Of a stretch of 64,000 nt of DNA, positions 40,563-51,476 are shown piece after piece (positions within the stretch are counted from its first letter, which is position 1; each line of letters opens with the position of its first letter). The stretch is taken from positions 1,178,001 to 1,242,000 of the forward strand of contig CM000689.1 of the NCBI GenBank assembly GCA_000149225.2, written 5' to 3'. The notes under the pieces are model-generated. The model ran no database searches, was not told the origin of the DNA, and saw nothing but the letters and a program-made list of their open reading frames with translations. Made by a program: the position numbers and the translations under genes. Source of the stretch: Lachancea kluyveri NRRL Y-12651 (lineage: Eukaryota; Ascomycota; Saccharomycetes; Saccharomycetales; Saccharomycetaceae).

Positions 40563-41198
40563 TCAAGTGAAAGAGTCTTTGGGCTCATTTTCCAGGAGAT
40601 ACTTGATTAATTCGTAAATATTGTTTCTATCAGATTCATTGTGGATCCATATTCCAAACACTTCGCGCGTCAGACTCTTGATAATTAAAAGGTCATCTTT
40701 CACTTCAACACCCATGGTGTGCAGGGGTTGTCTGACGTCTTCCTCTGGATTGAAAATCTTCCTTTTATTGATAGCACTATTGGGAGCTATTCCTAAAGAA
40801 AAATTATCAGGGTTAATTCTGTTAATGATTATTAGGCCATAGTTATAAATATCATGACCTGTCAGAAGTTGTGAACTAGGACTTTCACTGCCGATACCAT
40901 TTTGCTGGGTTGTTGTTGCACCTGTCATCACGGTGTTGTCGTTATTGCCAAGCACTGGTAACAGATCTTCATGATTGGATACATCTCGTAGGTAAATGGC
41001 TAATACTCCCTGGTATTCTAGTTTACTCCAGCCATCTGTAGAACAATCCCACTTATAAACGGCGGCATGAGACGTGTGAAATAGTAACTGTTTGATCTTT
41101 GGATCATAGCGTCCGATGACATTGAAGTTCAAAGCCTTGCGGTAGAACTCTAGGGTCATATCGGAGGAAGCTCTGGTATTTGCGGAATCGACATTCAT
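40563..41198 (-). CDS. DCP1: Dcp1, mRNA decapping complex subunit
   Basis: A 211-residue EVH1-type protein (S. cerevisiae 231). The core is highly conserved: LEFYRKALNFNVIGRYDPKI, QLLFHTSHAAVYKWD, LEYQGVLAIYLRD, INRINPDNFSLGI and ELIKYLLENEPKDSF. The family-variable insert after LLPV is short here. Dcp1 activates Dcp2 to remove the cap from mRNA. The ATG at 41196-41198 is used because the frame upstream has no ATG. It is the last gene of the conserved block; everything to its right looks subtelomeric. Confidence 0.95.
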   Translation of the reverse strand: MNVDSANTRASSDMTLEFYRKALNFNVIGRYDPKIKQLLFHTSHAAVYKWDCSTDGWSKLEYQGVLAIYLRDVSNHEDLLPVLGNNDNTVMTGATTTQQNGIGSESPSSQLLTGHDIYNYGLIIINRINPDNFSLGIAPNSAINKRKIFNPEEDVRQPLHTMGVEVKDDLLIIKSLTREVFGIWIHNESDRNNIYELIKYLLENEPKDSFT

Positions 41199-43148
41199 TC
41201 TTATTGACCACAATGGTGAAAGGTATTCTTTGTTGTGTGGTTAAGTTCTTTTTCGAAGCTTAGAATTATAGTCAAAAAAAAAAAGTCGTCGCTTGTGATA
41301 ACGCTGACAACCATCGTATCGTGATTGTATTCAGCAGACATTGAAATAATCGAAAACCTTCTGAGTTTAATAACTCTGAGATTTTCTTACGAAAGAAACT
41401 AAATGAAAATTCTGCTAATCTTAACGGCTGCAGAAACATCCTTAATGATGATGTCTACTGTATAAATAACTGTTTACTTTTATTTTCAAGATCACGAAGT
41501 GTAAGCACATATTTTTAAGAGAACATTCGAAATACAATGTAACAAAAACCATTGTATTACTTTTTGGTAACACCAAATATTACACCCAAAGGTTTATCAT
41601 CTAATGTAGCAGTACTGACGAGACTGAAACGAAAGATAGTTATAGAAGTGCTGGCAAAAGTGCAAACCAGTAAGAGAACGAAACAAATGGACACTTTCAG
41701 TTGCTTCTCATTGGCATTTTAGATCTATGTTGTATCTATAGTTCAGCGAGATTTCCTGTTTTTTAGCTAGAGATCTGCATGCCACTATAGTCCATAAGGA
41801 ATGGACTACTCTATTGGACGTTTGGTGAAGTATTTTACTATAAAGACACATTGGCAGAAAACTCAGGTCGATCCGCTTTCCTTTCCAAGATCATGGTTAC
41901 GTGCTCATAGGGTAGGCTAAAGTCACAGACTTAAGCCGTGTTAGTTTAGTGCCAAAAGCAATGCATTTGAATTTAAAACCTGAGTACAAACCTGATAACT
42001 GGTATTCTTCTTTGTGCTGAATAACTCATAATTCGCTCCTGGCAGTTGACGAGCAATTCGAGTTCTTATACTAAATATGGCACATCGGATTTTTTTTACA
42101 ACCACCGGGATTTGTTTAAAAGCGTAGCCCTGTACCTTCTCTCTCTCTTTGCTCAAAAGAAAAGAGCATTGACGACTGAATTGTAGCTATCTTCGTCTTA
42201 TTACGTGAAATTATGGATAAAAGTTACTATTAAAGATGCTATTATGTGAAAAACACCGTTATTATATCGATTTAAAGAGTCAGAGCTAAACCTTTGCACT
42301 CACCAACAAACCTGCCTCAGAATAAACGACTGAAAGCGGGCATTTTGATCAGGTCTGAACTAGAAACAAATCTCTATTATACTTTTCTGATGTAATTAGG
42401 CACTCTTTTATTTTAGTTTTTTAAAATGTTAGTTTAAAATCAAATTGAGTACACCACTTATTGCAATACAGATGTTTAATTTCCGGGTATAGAAAAAAAG
42501 ATCAAACCACAAAATCAGTAGTGTTCTTGACTTTTTTAGCTTTAGCTTACAGTTATAGTAATTGGCTTTAATCAAAGGCTACAATGTAGATCTAGCTGCT
42601 TTTGTTGCCAGCTGGCAAGAGAATTTAAGCTTTACGATATTTCTTAACTCGATTTTTTAGAGGCAGATTGCAGCGTATAATCGATTAGTAATCTTTCATG
42701 CATCACTGTCAGCTTCCAAAAACTCAGGTTTCTGTGTTCGGCTATTAGAAGAATGTCTTTGGAATTTTTTTATTCATTGGAAGCCACGCTATTACAATTC
42801 CATAATGTGACAGTTTTTGTTATACCCGGTACCCGATTTACCTCATAACCAGTTCACCAGAGATACGCAGCCGGTAATTATATATCTCCTAAAGGAGGTA
42901 TAATGCAGTGCATTGCAATATAATTATTATGAAAGCCTCAACTTTCATGCTCTTCGGGCCTGAAATCCAGCTTACGTGTTACTCAGGTGACGGAAAAGCG
43001 GACTGTTGAAATCTTAAAACTTGAAAGCTTAAAAAAAATTCGGAAAAATGGCAGTGAAGTACTTACTTTGCTCTTCAGATATATAACACCAGAGGCCTGG
43101 ACTAAGATTTTACTCATTCTTTGGAATAGCTTTTTTTCCCATGGCTCA
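41199..43148. other. 1.95-kb AT-rich gap, start of the subtelomere-like region
   Basis: No protein-like frame, tRNA or transposon end is recognisable. It contains the DCP1 promoter at the left, poly-A/T tracts, a short near-palindrome around 42890-42902 (CTCCT and AGGAG), and presumably the remains of the upstream region of the first Vps10-like gene. Confidence 0.5.
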
Positions 43149-44888
43149 ATGTCTTCTTCCGATATACTTTTGTTGGACCCTGCCCTCCAGCCCAGTGTCT
43201 CGGTGACGATGGTAGAAGATGTAAGCTACTTAACAATTTTAAATAAAACATCAACACTGTTACTGATAGAAAAATCCAGACTACTCTGCTCCAACGACTG
43301 CGGTATCACCTTGAGCTACGCTAAAGGTATTGATTCGGATGTCAAAGTCAAGCAAATTGAGACCGACCCCTTTTTCAACTGGAGAGCATTTGCCAGTAGT
43401 GACGAGGCAGTTTATATTACCAATGACCAAGGTTTGAGCTGGCAGAAAATTAGCCTTCCTATGGAAAAATCATCAAAAGAATTGCATGCTTCTTTTAGTT
43501 GTAAAACCCATCCTTTCAATAAGGACCATATAATAATTGATTCCAGTACCTATACTACCAAGTGCTGTGAATCACGCGAAGACAAAACCATGTCATATTT
43601 TACAATTGGTATGGCTTATTCCTTTTTCTCAAATGATGGCGGTAAAAGCTTTACCAGAATTCTCCCGTCTGAATCTAGCTATTCTTCCAAGACAATCCAT
43701 TTTAGTAGATGCGAGTTTATTAGCGCAACAAAGGATTCTAAACTCAGAGATGAATCGATCATTTTGTGCCTATTCGAAGTTCCTTCTGATAATACGCCAT
43801 ATGATTGTATTTTCAAAAAAAAATTGTTTAAGACTGTTGATTTTGGTAAAACGGTTACGAAAGTAGATCAGTTTGACGGCTACAGAATAGATATGCTAGA
43901 AATCTTAAAAGACTACGTCCTCGTATTTACTAGAGATGGTATAAGTGATGATTCACGCATTAAAATATGGATTTCAAAAGATGGTTGTAAATTCCATGAG
44001 GCTCGGCTACCTTCACCAATCTATTCAATGTTCGATAATTTGGAAAGTGTTGGGGACAAAATTTTGTTAACGTTCAATAAAGTCTCGAATGAGGAGGATC
44101 GGGCTGGTAAGACTTCATTGTTAATTTCAGATTCAACTGGCCTCAGTTTTTTTGAATTGACGTCTGTACCTCCCGAAGACGCGGGGCTCTACAAGTATTA
44201 CCATATAATGGTGGTTGACCAATTGAAAGGCATTGTTATCAAAACATATTGCTCATATTTAGCAGAATCTGAGACGACAAGGAAATCTTCTGAAATATCT
44301 ATCGATAAAGGCCAAACCTGGACAAAGCTACGATTACAAAGCCCTAAAGATAAGGAATTGTGCGATTGTGATTTTAAGCCTATCGAAAATTGCTCATTAC
44401 AAATAGTCTACACAAATGAATCGTTTTTGTGGAATGGTTGCTCTAAACGTAATATTAGCGGAGTTTTGATGTCTGTTGGATTAGTTTCAGATTGGCATCA
44501 GTCCAATTCAGATGATTTGCAAACGTACATCTCTAGAGATAGTGGCATTAGTTGGACAAAAGCCTTTGATATGGAGATGAAGTATGCTTTCAGTGAAAGC
44601 CGTGATATTATTCTCGCTATTCCAGACAAATCCGGGGAAAGCAAAACCAGTAATGTTTACTACTCTTTGGATCGAGGGCATACCTGGACATGCTACCATT
44701 TGGGTAACGATGTGTTTCCAATGCAACTATTTGGAAGTTCTATAGATGATTCCAACACCAGGTTCATACTCACAGCTTTTTCTATGCGTGAAAACGAAAA
44801 TGAGCTATGTTACATCTATGTCTTTGATTTTAGTGAACTGCTCAAGAAGAAAGTCTTTGGGAAAGCGTTTACTGACACTAGTCTATGA
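43149..44888 (+). pseudogene. Vps10/Vth-type sortilin-domain gene, copy 1 (truncated)
   Basis: A 579-codon frame covering one Vps10 domain: repeated beta-propeller Asp-box motifs such as SNDGGKSF, STDSGISW-like and SLDRGHTW, and characteristic ITNDQGLSW and KTVDFGKTV segments. It resembles the first half of S. cerevisiae Pep1/Vth1 (about 1550-1580 residues), which sort carboxypeptidase Y from the Golgi. The cysteine-rich module, the second Vps10 domain, the membrane span and the tail are missing. In-frame sequence upstream of the first ATG encodes a signal-peptide-like stretch (WTKILLILWNSFF) but has no ATG, so the product from 43149 would lack a signal. Most likely a decaying copy. Confidence 0.8.
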
Positions 44889-45972
44889 GATGCTGCAGCT
44901 ACGGAAACTATGGGATGTGAATCAGGAAACTAAGTGGCGCTTTCGATCGGTTCAAAAAGAAATATTGTATGGGGTATATCGGAACTGGGCAAGCTTGTGG
45001 TGGTAATAAAAAAGTGTTGGGTAGTAATCTAAAAAAGTTTCCTTATGATCGAGAAAATCTGTTTACATAGCCGACTTTCGATGTTTTAAAGTACAATGAT
45101 GGCTCGATGGAATTCTGGAATTATTAATGATTGAGCTAAAAATGCGGAGTAACTGAATACAGTTTTTTACAAGGATCCTAACTATTCTCATCTCAGAAAT
45201 TCCACCTTACCTACCATTGGTTTTCTCCCTTTACAAAAATGACTTGAACTACCCACTTTGTAGCTAGATTACTTGGAGAATAAACATCACTTGTTTGGAT
45301 ACACTATGTCTCAGGGTCCTTTTTACCTATGTGTGATAATTCGAAGTTCGGTGAACTTCGTGCGCTCACGAAACTATGCCCATACTTTCAACTGAATTAT
45401 TGCAAGTTGTAGTTTAAAATGAAGCGAAGTAAAAAAGTTGGACTCTCGCACCATATGAAAGTTGTTAGTAGCACAAATCACGTCTTTTTCATTAGGAACT
45501 ATATGTATAAGATTTCTAAGCGTTTCAATACACCAACTATTAGTTACTTGAATATATGTAGAGTTTGGTGATCTCATACCTATGCTACTATTGAGCCTAC
45601 TCTATATTAATTAGGTATATTGATTTGACTATCTCGAGACGAGCAGTTTGTCCAAATGGCCGGAAAACCCCTGTAATTCTCAGATGTCGCTTACGTAAAT
45701 GTAAACAACCTTCTGTTAAAGAATTTTAGTCTCTACATAGTGTTTCATAAGATGAAACAGCAATTACTTGATATGGGCTTCACTCATCCCGGCTTTGCTT
45801 ATTGTAATACTTATTTTTTATTCCTTCGGCAAACTTTAATATGTTGGTATGGTGCGAGGCTTACTAATGATTGTGCTAGATTTGCCTTTTGACTGCAAAC
45901 TCGAGGGGATATTAAAGCACTTTGTAAGTGAACCGTTAAGATGCGAATCACAGAGATTCCATAACTTAACTA
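44889..45972. other. 1.1-kb gap between Vps10-like copy 1 and the dehydratase
   Basis: Mostly AT-rich without a convincing gene. Just after the copy-1 stop, about 44940-45060, one frame stays open with a protein-like composition (FDRFKKKYCMG, GTGQACGGNKK), which may be a relic. The rest would include the promoter of the dehydratase gene. Confidence 0.4.
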
Positions 45973-46992
45973 ATGTCGCTGGAACTATCTTTTTACAACA
46001 AAACTCCGTTATTACCTCGAGTACTAACAACTACTGATGGAGCTCCCCGATTTTTCTTGAAATACGAGTTTTTACAGCCCGGTGGCAGTTTTAAATCCAG
46101 AGGCATTGGTTATTTGGTCAAGAAGAGTTACGAAAAAGCTCGGAGAGATGGTGGCAAGAGTCTGGCCGTATTCTCGAGCTCTGGCGGCAATGCTGGTTTA
46201 GCTGCCGCTATAGCAGCGCAAACGTTTTCGATTAATTGTACCGTGGTTGTGCCTCGAACCACCAAATCTAGAATGGTGGAGAAGATAAGAAAGACTGGGG
46301 CAGAAGTACTTGTTTACGGAAAGCACTGGGGTATGGCTGATGAGTACTTACGTGAAGTAGTCATGAAAGAGGTGGACGTATCAAAAGTAGTGCCATTGTA
46401 CGTCCATCCCTTTGATAATCCAATCATTTGGCAGGGCCATTCGACAATCGTTGATGAGGTTGTTGCTCAGTTGAAAGAGGAAAATGTTTCTATTGACAAG
46501 GTCAAGGCAATTGTGTGCAGTGTTGGTGGTGGAGGCCTTTACAATGGGATCGTAAAAGGACTTGAAACACACCAGTTGGCCGATAGAATTCCAATACTTG
46601 CGATTGAGACTAAAGGTTGTGATGTTTTGAATAAATCACTCAATAGTGGAAACCCAGTTGTTTTGGAATCATTAACTAGCGTGGCCTCGTCCCTAGCTTC
46701 GCCGTACATCTCCGAGAAAGCTTTTGAAAATGCAAGAAAGTATGAGTCGAAATCTATTTTATTGAAAGACTCACAGGTTATTGAGACATGCCTAAATTTT
46801 GCAGATGATGCAGGCATTGTTGTAGAGCCAGCTTGTGGTGCATCGCTATACTCCTGCTATCATCCTGAATTGTTACCACTTTATATTGGCAAAGAATTAA
46901 CTGAAGATGACGTGATTGTTGTGATTGCATGCGGAGGCTCGGCAGTTACATATAAAGATTTGGAATATATGAAAAAAGAGCTAGGTGATTAG
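45973..46992 (+). CDS. SDL1: L-serine/L-threonine dehydratase (Sdl1/Cha1 type)
   Basis: A 339-residue fold-type-II PLP enzyme. The cofactor lysine lies in PGGSFKSRGIG and the phosphate-binding loop in SSSGGNAGLAAA; further motifs are HPFDNPIIWQGHS, CSVGGGGLYNGI and EPACGASL. It would deaminate serine or threonine to pyruvate or 2-oxobutyrate in the cytosol. Length and details (LAVFSSSGGNAG, SLASPYI, CYHPE) resemble S. cerevisiae SDL1 (338 residues, split in the reference strain) more than CHA1 (360). The frame is intact. It sits among subtelomeric relics and may be variably present. Confidence 0.88.
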   Translation: MSLELSFYNKTPLLPRVLTTTDGAPRFFLKYEFLQPGGSFKSRGIGYLVKKSYEKARRDGGKSLAVFSSSGGNAGLAAAIAAQTFSINCTVVVPRTTKSRMVEKIRKTGAEVLVYGKHWGMADEYLREVVMKEVDVSKVVPLYVHPFDNPIIWQGHSTIVDEVVAQLKEENVSIDKVKAIVCSVGGGGLYNGIVKGLETHQLADRIPILAIETKGCDVLNKSLNSGNPVVLESLTSVASSLASPYISEKAFENARKYESKSILLKDSQVIETCLNFADDAGIVVEPACGASLYSCYHPELLPLYIGKELTEDDVIVVIACGGSAVTYKDLEYMKKELGD

Positions 46993-47159
46993 TTACTCGG
47001 GTTAGAAAACAGCTTGTATCACTTGGATGGTGGATACCATTTTTATAAGAAACCTTTTCCAGCAATGCTTGTATTTCTGACCACAAATTTATACTTTAGA
47101 TTTTCTTGCTCTGAAACATGACCTTTTACCAGAAGCTATGCAATAATCACATCCCCTAT

Positions 47160-47193
47160 TGTACTGTACTGTACTGTACTGTACTGTACTGTA
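47160..47193. repeat. (TGTAC)n pentanucleotide microsatellite
   Basis: Six or more tandem copies of TGTAC just downstream of the dehydratase gene. A 5-bp repeat with this purity is prone to slippage; no function is apparent. Confidence 0.95.
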
Positions 47194-49124
47194 ATGCTGT
47201 AGATTGTATCTGGCTTGCAGCTTTGTTATATTTTTCCGGTATAGTACAGACCCGCAGACGACGTTGTAAAACTGTGTTAATTCTGAATTTTTTGCTACTT
47301 CTATATCATTTAAGTCTTAATATTGTGATTTGTACATATATGCTTCATCCCTTAAAACTATTACAGTTAAGAATGGCAAAATAGACCAAAATGTATTGAG
47401 TCGTACGGTGGGCCCGTGATACGGTAGTATGAGGAGCCAAAATACATGGAATCTTAATCCTGGTTCGAATTTGTTGTTACTAGGTCGTTGCTTGTTAAGA
47501 AGGCCCTCTACTTAGAGTATTAAAAAGAATGGCAAAATGGACTATTTAATTTGGCACCTTAATGGGTTTCTCTTTACTATCATAGCGCTAAAGGATTTAA
47601 AGGAAAAACACATTTAACTCTATTTTTTTTTTTACAAAATGGAGTGTTAATACGTCTTAGGTAAACATTTCCTATTTGAAGAGCTATTATTTAAATATAA
47701 TTTGCTATTAGCAACTAAAAATGTCTTCTAGGTGACTCTAGTCCCACAATTATACTAGTACAAGCGATTATAGCTTCATTAAAAAGGAGAAATATTTTGA
47801 TGCGAGATTTCCTAGGTATTGCTTGGAAATCCAAATGGTTATCAGTAAGTATAAAAAATTTTTTATATATTTATCTGTTGGAGTCATCGGCAAGACAAGG
47901 TGGTGTCGGTTCGTTCCAATCGAATCATTCTAAGTCAAAAATGTTTGTTGAAATGACATGGTGTAAAAAATAAACACAGGGAAAGCAATAGAAATTTCTG
48001 GATATCGAATTTGATAAAAGTTGGTTTTTTTTCTTTAATTTTGCTTGCTAACCTTTGACCGGGTTTTGTTGGTAAAACTATTATTGGTACACTGCGGAAA
48101 TGATATTAAGCTCTACACAAACTCGGTTGGCCATCAGTACTTTTTAAAGAGCTGTATGGGAAGAATGTCAAGAAAAAGGACAAAATTTCTTAATTTAGGC
48201 ATTATCATACTAGATGCAGTATAATTTTTACCATTTTAGTAACAGACTCCATGAAAGAGGGCATTTGTACTTTTAACTATATTGTAGCTCTCCACAAGTA
48301 AAAATCTCAGATAAAAGATGAAGTCAATCAATGTTGAAAGTATTGATAGTATTCCGGTACATTTTTTTCCATTTTCTGCTTTATCAATTTGATTTTAGAG
48401 CTATTCGATTATTTATTGACATCCTGACTTTGGTCACAAATTATATTGACGTTCATCATCACAGATACAATAATGAAAAATGATCATTTTGCTATTAACG
48501 ATAAGCCCTTGGATAAATGTCAAACCAAATATCTATAAATCCCTAGATTGATTGACGATCAGGACATATTTCTAAGTTCGTGTGACGAAACTGATGATTA
48601 GTGGCATATTCATTCATATCTTCCCAATGGGCATAAAGTATATAAAATTGAGATCTTTTATTTTACCACAACTCTGTAAAATTTGAAAGAAACTTTCGGA
48701 CAGAATAATGTGCAAGATTAATATGGGAATTTATTCTTGTTGATGTAAACTAACTATACCGTGCTGGATATCGAAAAATTTATTATGTTTTTTATATGAT
48801 TACATCCTTTAAAACCTTCAACCCTTTTTGAAGTGCACCAAAATTTCTTAAAAATTATAAAAATTCATACGTAAATAAATTGATATTACCAAATATACAC
48901 ATGCGTGCTGTGCATAGAATCTAGAAAGCACAGACTAATAATACAATCTATTCTTATTACTAGAGAGCTTCCTTCTAACAGTACCGAATGTGAAAGCTAT
49001 GTGTCACTCTTAACGTTAAAAAAACAACTTGACCTTTGTGAATGTGCTGAAAAAAATACGTACAGGTATCTCCAAAAAAATGGATGAAATCCATCCAATC
49101 ATATGATACGAAATTCTAAACACA

Positions 49125-49150
49125 GGATGGTTTGGATGGTTTGGATGGTT
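49125..49150. repeat. Three tandem copies of GGATGGTTT
   Basis: A 9-bp unit repeated about 2.9 times in AT-rich non-coding DNA. It is minor, probably slippage. Confidence 0.85.
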
Positions 49151-50187
49151 AAGTAACTTTTTACGCAAGTAGAAACCGGAATTCATGGACCCTCCTACCT
49201 ATTCTCTGATGGATTTCTATTATGAGATTCAATTAAATTTACCATGTGTCCTAATTGACCCTCCATAGTAATATTCTCTTTAATACCCAATAGTACTTAC
49301 TCAGTCTACTGAGCTGAATAATAAATGGATGATTTCGGATGATTTCGAACTAGAATGTAATAATCAGTTTCTCATTAGATTCGGAAACAAAAAGAGAAAA
49401 AAAAGAAAAGTACTTAATCTGAAAATCTTCAAATGCAGTAACTTATAGTGAAACGAAATATTAGATGCTTCAGAAGCCGTTCGTTCAACTCTCCTATACG
49501 TTCGGTAAATATGAATATGAACACTTTCTACTCATCTTGACATACTTTTGAACCCTGGGAAAAGGCTTTCTTCATATGCACCTGGCTTTAAAATGAATAA
49601 AGTGACACAGAAAAGGTGGAGCAGAACATCTATGAGCTAGGGAAAGTGTCTGAACAGATTGGTGATAAAAACAAAATCTGCCTAGATTAGACTGTTTGTC
49701 GATTTTGAATCGGGCAGTTACTATACCATCTTGTAGTTATCAATAATTCCGTTCGACCCAGAAGGATCTTCAGCGGCCCCAATTAAGAGGAATATTAAAA
49801 AGTTCTGCTAAGAATCTTGATAATTAATTTTGCTGAGAACGTACTAGTATACAGTAAAGATCGTGACGTGTTTTTTCTCAATATTTGTTCTGATGTTTAT
49901 TGCGTTGATCACAGAAGTATTTAACTCTAGAAAAGGCTAATATCTTACCTAGTTTTGTTATTCATGTTATTGGCCGTTCCGCTCAAGATTTTTTTTTATG
50001 TGTCGTGATCCCGCCGTATGTATCGCCGAGTCTTGCTTGGCAAATCTCAAAAACCTAAAAAGTATAACTGTCGTAAAAAGTCATTTAGAGCACTGTTACG
50101 CGCGCACACTTAAATAAATAAACAAATAAATAAATTATAGAACGATCGATAAAACATCAATCAGCAAAATAGTTACAACGAAACTCA

Positions 50188-51336
50188 TTAGTATTCGTAA
50201 GCTTGCTTCAAGATAGCAATAACTTCATCCTTAGTGAATTGGATTGGGTTGGTCAAGTGACAAGCATCAACCATAGCGTTTTCGGCCAAGATTTCAAAGT
50301 CTTCTGGCTTAACACCCAATTCCTTCAAGTTTCTTGGGATATTTAGAGATCTGTTCATGCCGTGCAAGTATTCAATGGCACTTTCAGCAGTACCTTCCTT
50401 TAGACCGAAGTGAACAGCAACATCGCCCAATCTCTTACCAGCCTTTTCGCAAGCCTTGTTGAAGTCTTGAACGTGAGGCAATAGAACAGCGTTACAGACA
50501 CCATGAGGCAAGTGGTAGAAACCACCCAATTGATGAGCAATGGCGTGAACGTAACCCAAAGAGGCGTTGTTGAAAGCCATACCAGCCAAGTATTCGGCGT
50601 AACACATGTCAGTTCTAGCCTTCTTGTCAGAACCATTCTTGAAAGCAGCAATCAAACTTTCGTTGATCAAATCAACACCCTTCAAAGCACAAGCATCAGT
50701 GATTGGGTCAGCTGCAGTGGAAACGTAAGCTTCAATACAGTGAGTCAAAGCGTCAAGACCAGTGGCGGCAGTCAAAGAAGGTGGCAAACCGTACATGGTA
50801 GAAGGATCGTTGATAGCAACAGCTGGAGTAACGTTGTTGTCAATGATAGCCATCTTGACTTTCTTTTCTTCGTTAGAAATAATGGTGAATCTGGTCAATT
50901 CAGAAGCAGTACCAGCGGTAGTGTTGACGGCAAACAATGGCAAAGAGGACTTCTTGGATTTGTTGACACCTTCGTAGTCCTTGATTTCACCACCGTTAGT
51001 TGCTAGCAAAGCAATAGCCTTGGCGTTGTCGTGGGCGGAACCACCACCGATAGAAACGACGATTTCACTGTTATTTTCCTTCAAAACCTTTAGACCATCT
51101 TCAACGTTGCCGATGTTTGGGTTTGGTTGGGTTTGGTCATAGATGGCGACGGTTAGACCACGGTCTTCCAACAACTTGGTAACCTTGGCAGCTAAGCCAA
51201 TCTTGACAATACCAGGGTCAGTGACAATCAAGGCTCTAGAGAATTCTCTAGTCTTGATGTAGTCGGCAGCTTCTTCCAAAGCACCTTCACCGAAGTAAGA
51301 AATTGGAGGACTGTAGAAACCAGTAACAGATGACAT
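50188..51336 (-). CDS. ADH4: Adh4-type iron-dependent alcohol dehydrogenase
   Basis: A 382-residue group-III alcohol dehydrogenase, the same length as S. cerevisiae Adh4 and very similar to it. The nucleotide-binding motif VVSIGGGSAHDNAKA and the metal-site region (LDALTHCIEAYVS, GYVHAIAHQLGGFYHLPHG) with its Asp/His ligands are intact. It interconverts alcohols and aldehydes using NAD. Strong codon bias indicates high expression. ADH4 in S. cerevisiae is also near a telomere and is induced by zinc limitation through Zap1. A Zap1-like palindrome lies 130 bp upstream here. Confidence 0.95.
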   Translation of the reverse strand: MSSVTGFYSPPISYFGEGALEEAADYIKTREFSRALIVTDPGIVKIGLAAKVTKLLEDRGLTVAIYDQTQPNPNIGNVEDGLKVLKENNSEIVVSIGGGSAHDNAKAIALLATNGGEIKDYEGVNKSKKSSLPLFAVNTTAGTASELTRFTIISNEEKKVKMAIIDNNVTPAVAINDPSTMYGLPPSLTAATGLDALTHCIEAYVSTAADPITDACALKGVDLINESLIAAFKNGSDKKARTDMCYAEYLAGMAFNNASLGYVHAIAHQLGGFYHLPHGVCNAVLLPHVQDFNKACEKAGKRLGDVAVHFGLKEGTAESAIEYLHGMNRSLNIPRNLKELGVKPEDFEILAENAMVDACHLTNPIQFTKDEVIAILKQAYEY

Positions 51337-51465
51337 TTTTATTTTGTTTGTATGAATTGGGTTGATTGGATTATTGCTAGCTCAAATTGATCCACTACAG
51401 TGTCAAATAAGCGAACATTTATAGATGAATGTGTACTTTGGTGCTCGTGATGCACTATTTGGATA

Positions 51466-51476
51466 ACCTCTGAGGT
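51466..51476. promoter_or_regulatory. Zinc-response-element-like palindrome upstream of ADH4
   Basis: ACCTCTGAGGT is a perfect 11-bp palindrome 130 bp upstream of the ADH4 ATG. It differs from the Zap1 consensus ACCYYNAAGGT at one position. ADH4 is a known Zap1 target in S. cerevisiae; the match here is suggestive only. Confidence 0.5.

Larger units (their letters stand above)
46993..50187. other. 3.2-kb AT-rich gap between the dehydratase and ADH4
   Basis: No gene is supported. Contents seen: the (TGTAC)n microsatellite at 47160-47193, a 9-bp tandem repeat at 49125-49150 (about three GGATGGTTT units), a TGGATGATTTCG near-duplication around 49325-49350, and AAATAAAT repeats at 50112-50136 past the ADH4 stop. 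A few short coding-like patches (for example 49743-49808 and 49825-49935) may be relics but are not distinguishable from chance. Confidence 0.5.

Noticed and set aside
41199-42986. Solo LTR or transposon remnant in the first subtelomere-like gap
   Set aside because: I looked for TG...CA ends with flanking duplications and for retroelement protein fragments and found nothing defensible.
42987-43148. Upstream extension of Vps10-like copy 1 starting at GTG
   Set aside because: No ATG; kept only as evidence that an ancestral signal peptide lost its start codon.
46022-46028. TACTAAC inside the dehydratase gene as an intron branch point
   Set aside because: The protein reads through continuously from the ATG at 45973; the bases simply code part of the N-terminus.
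47462-47472. GGTTCGAAT as a tRNA B box
   Set aside because: No complementary T-stem, no A box at the right distance and no acceptor stem.
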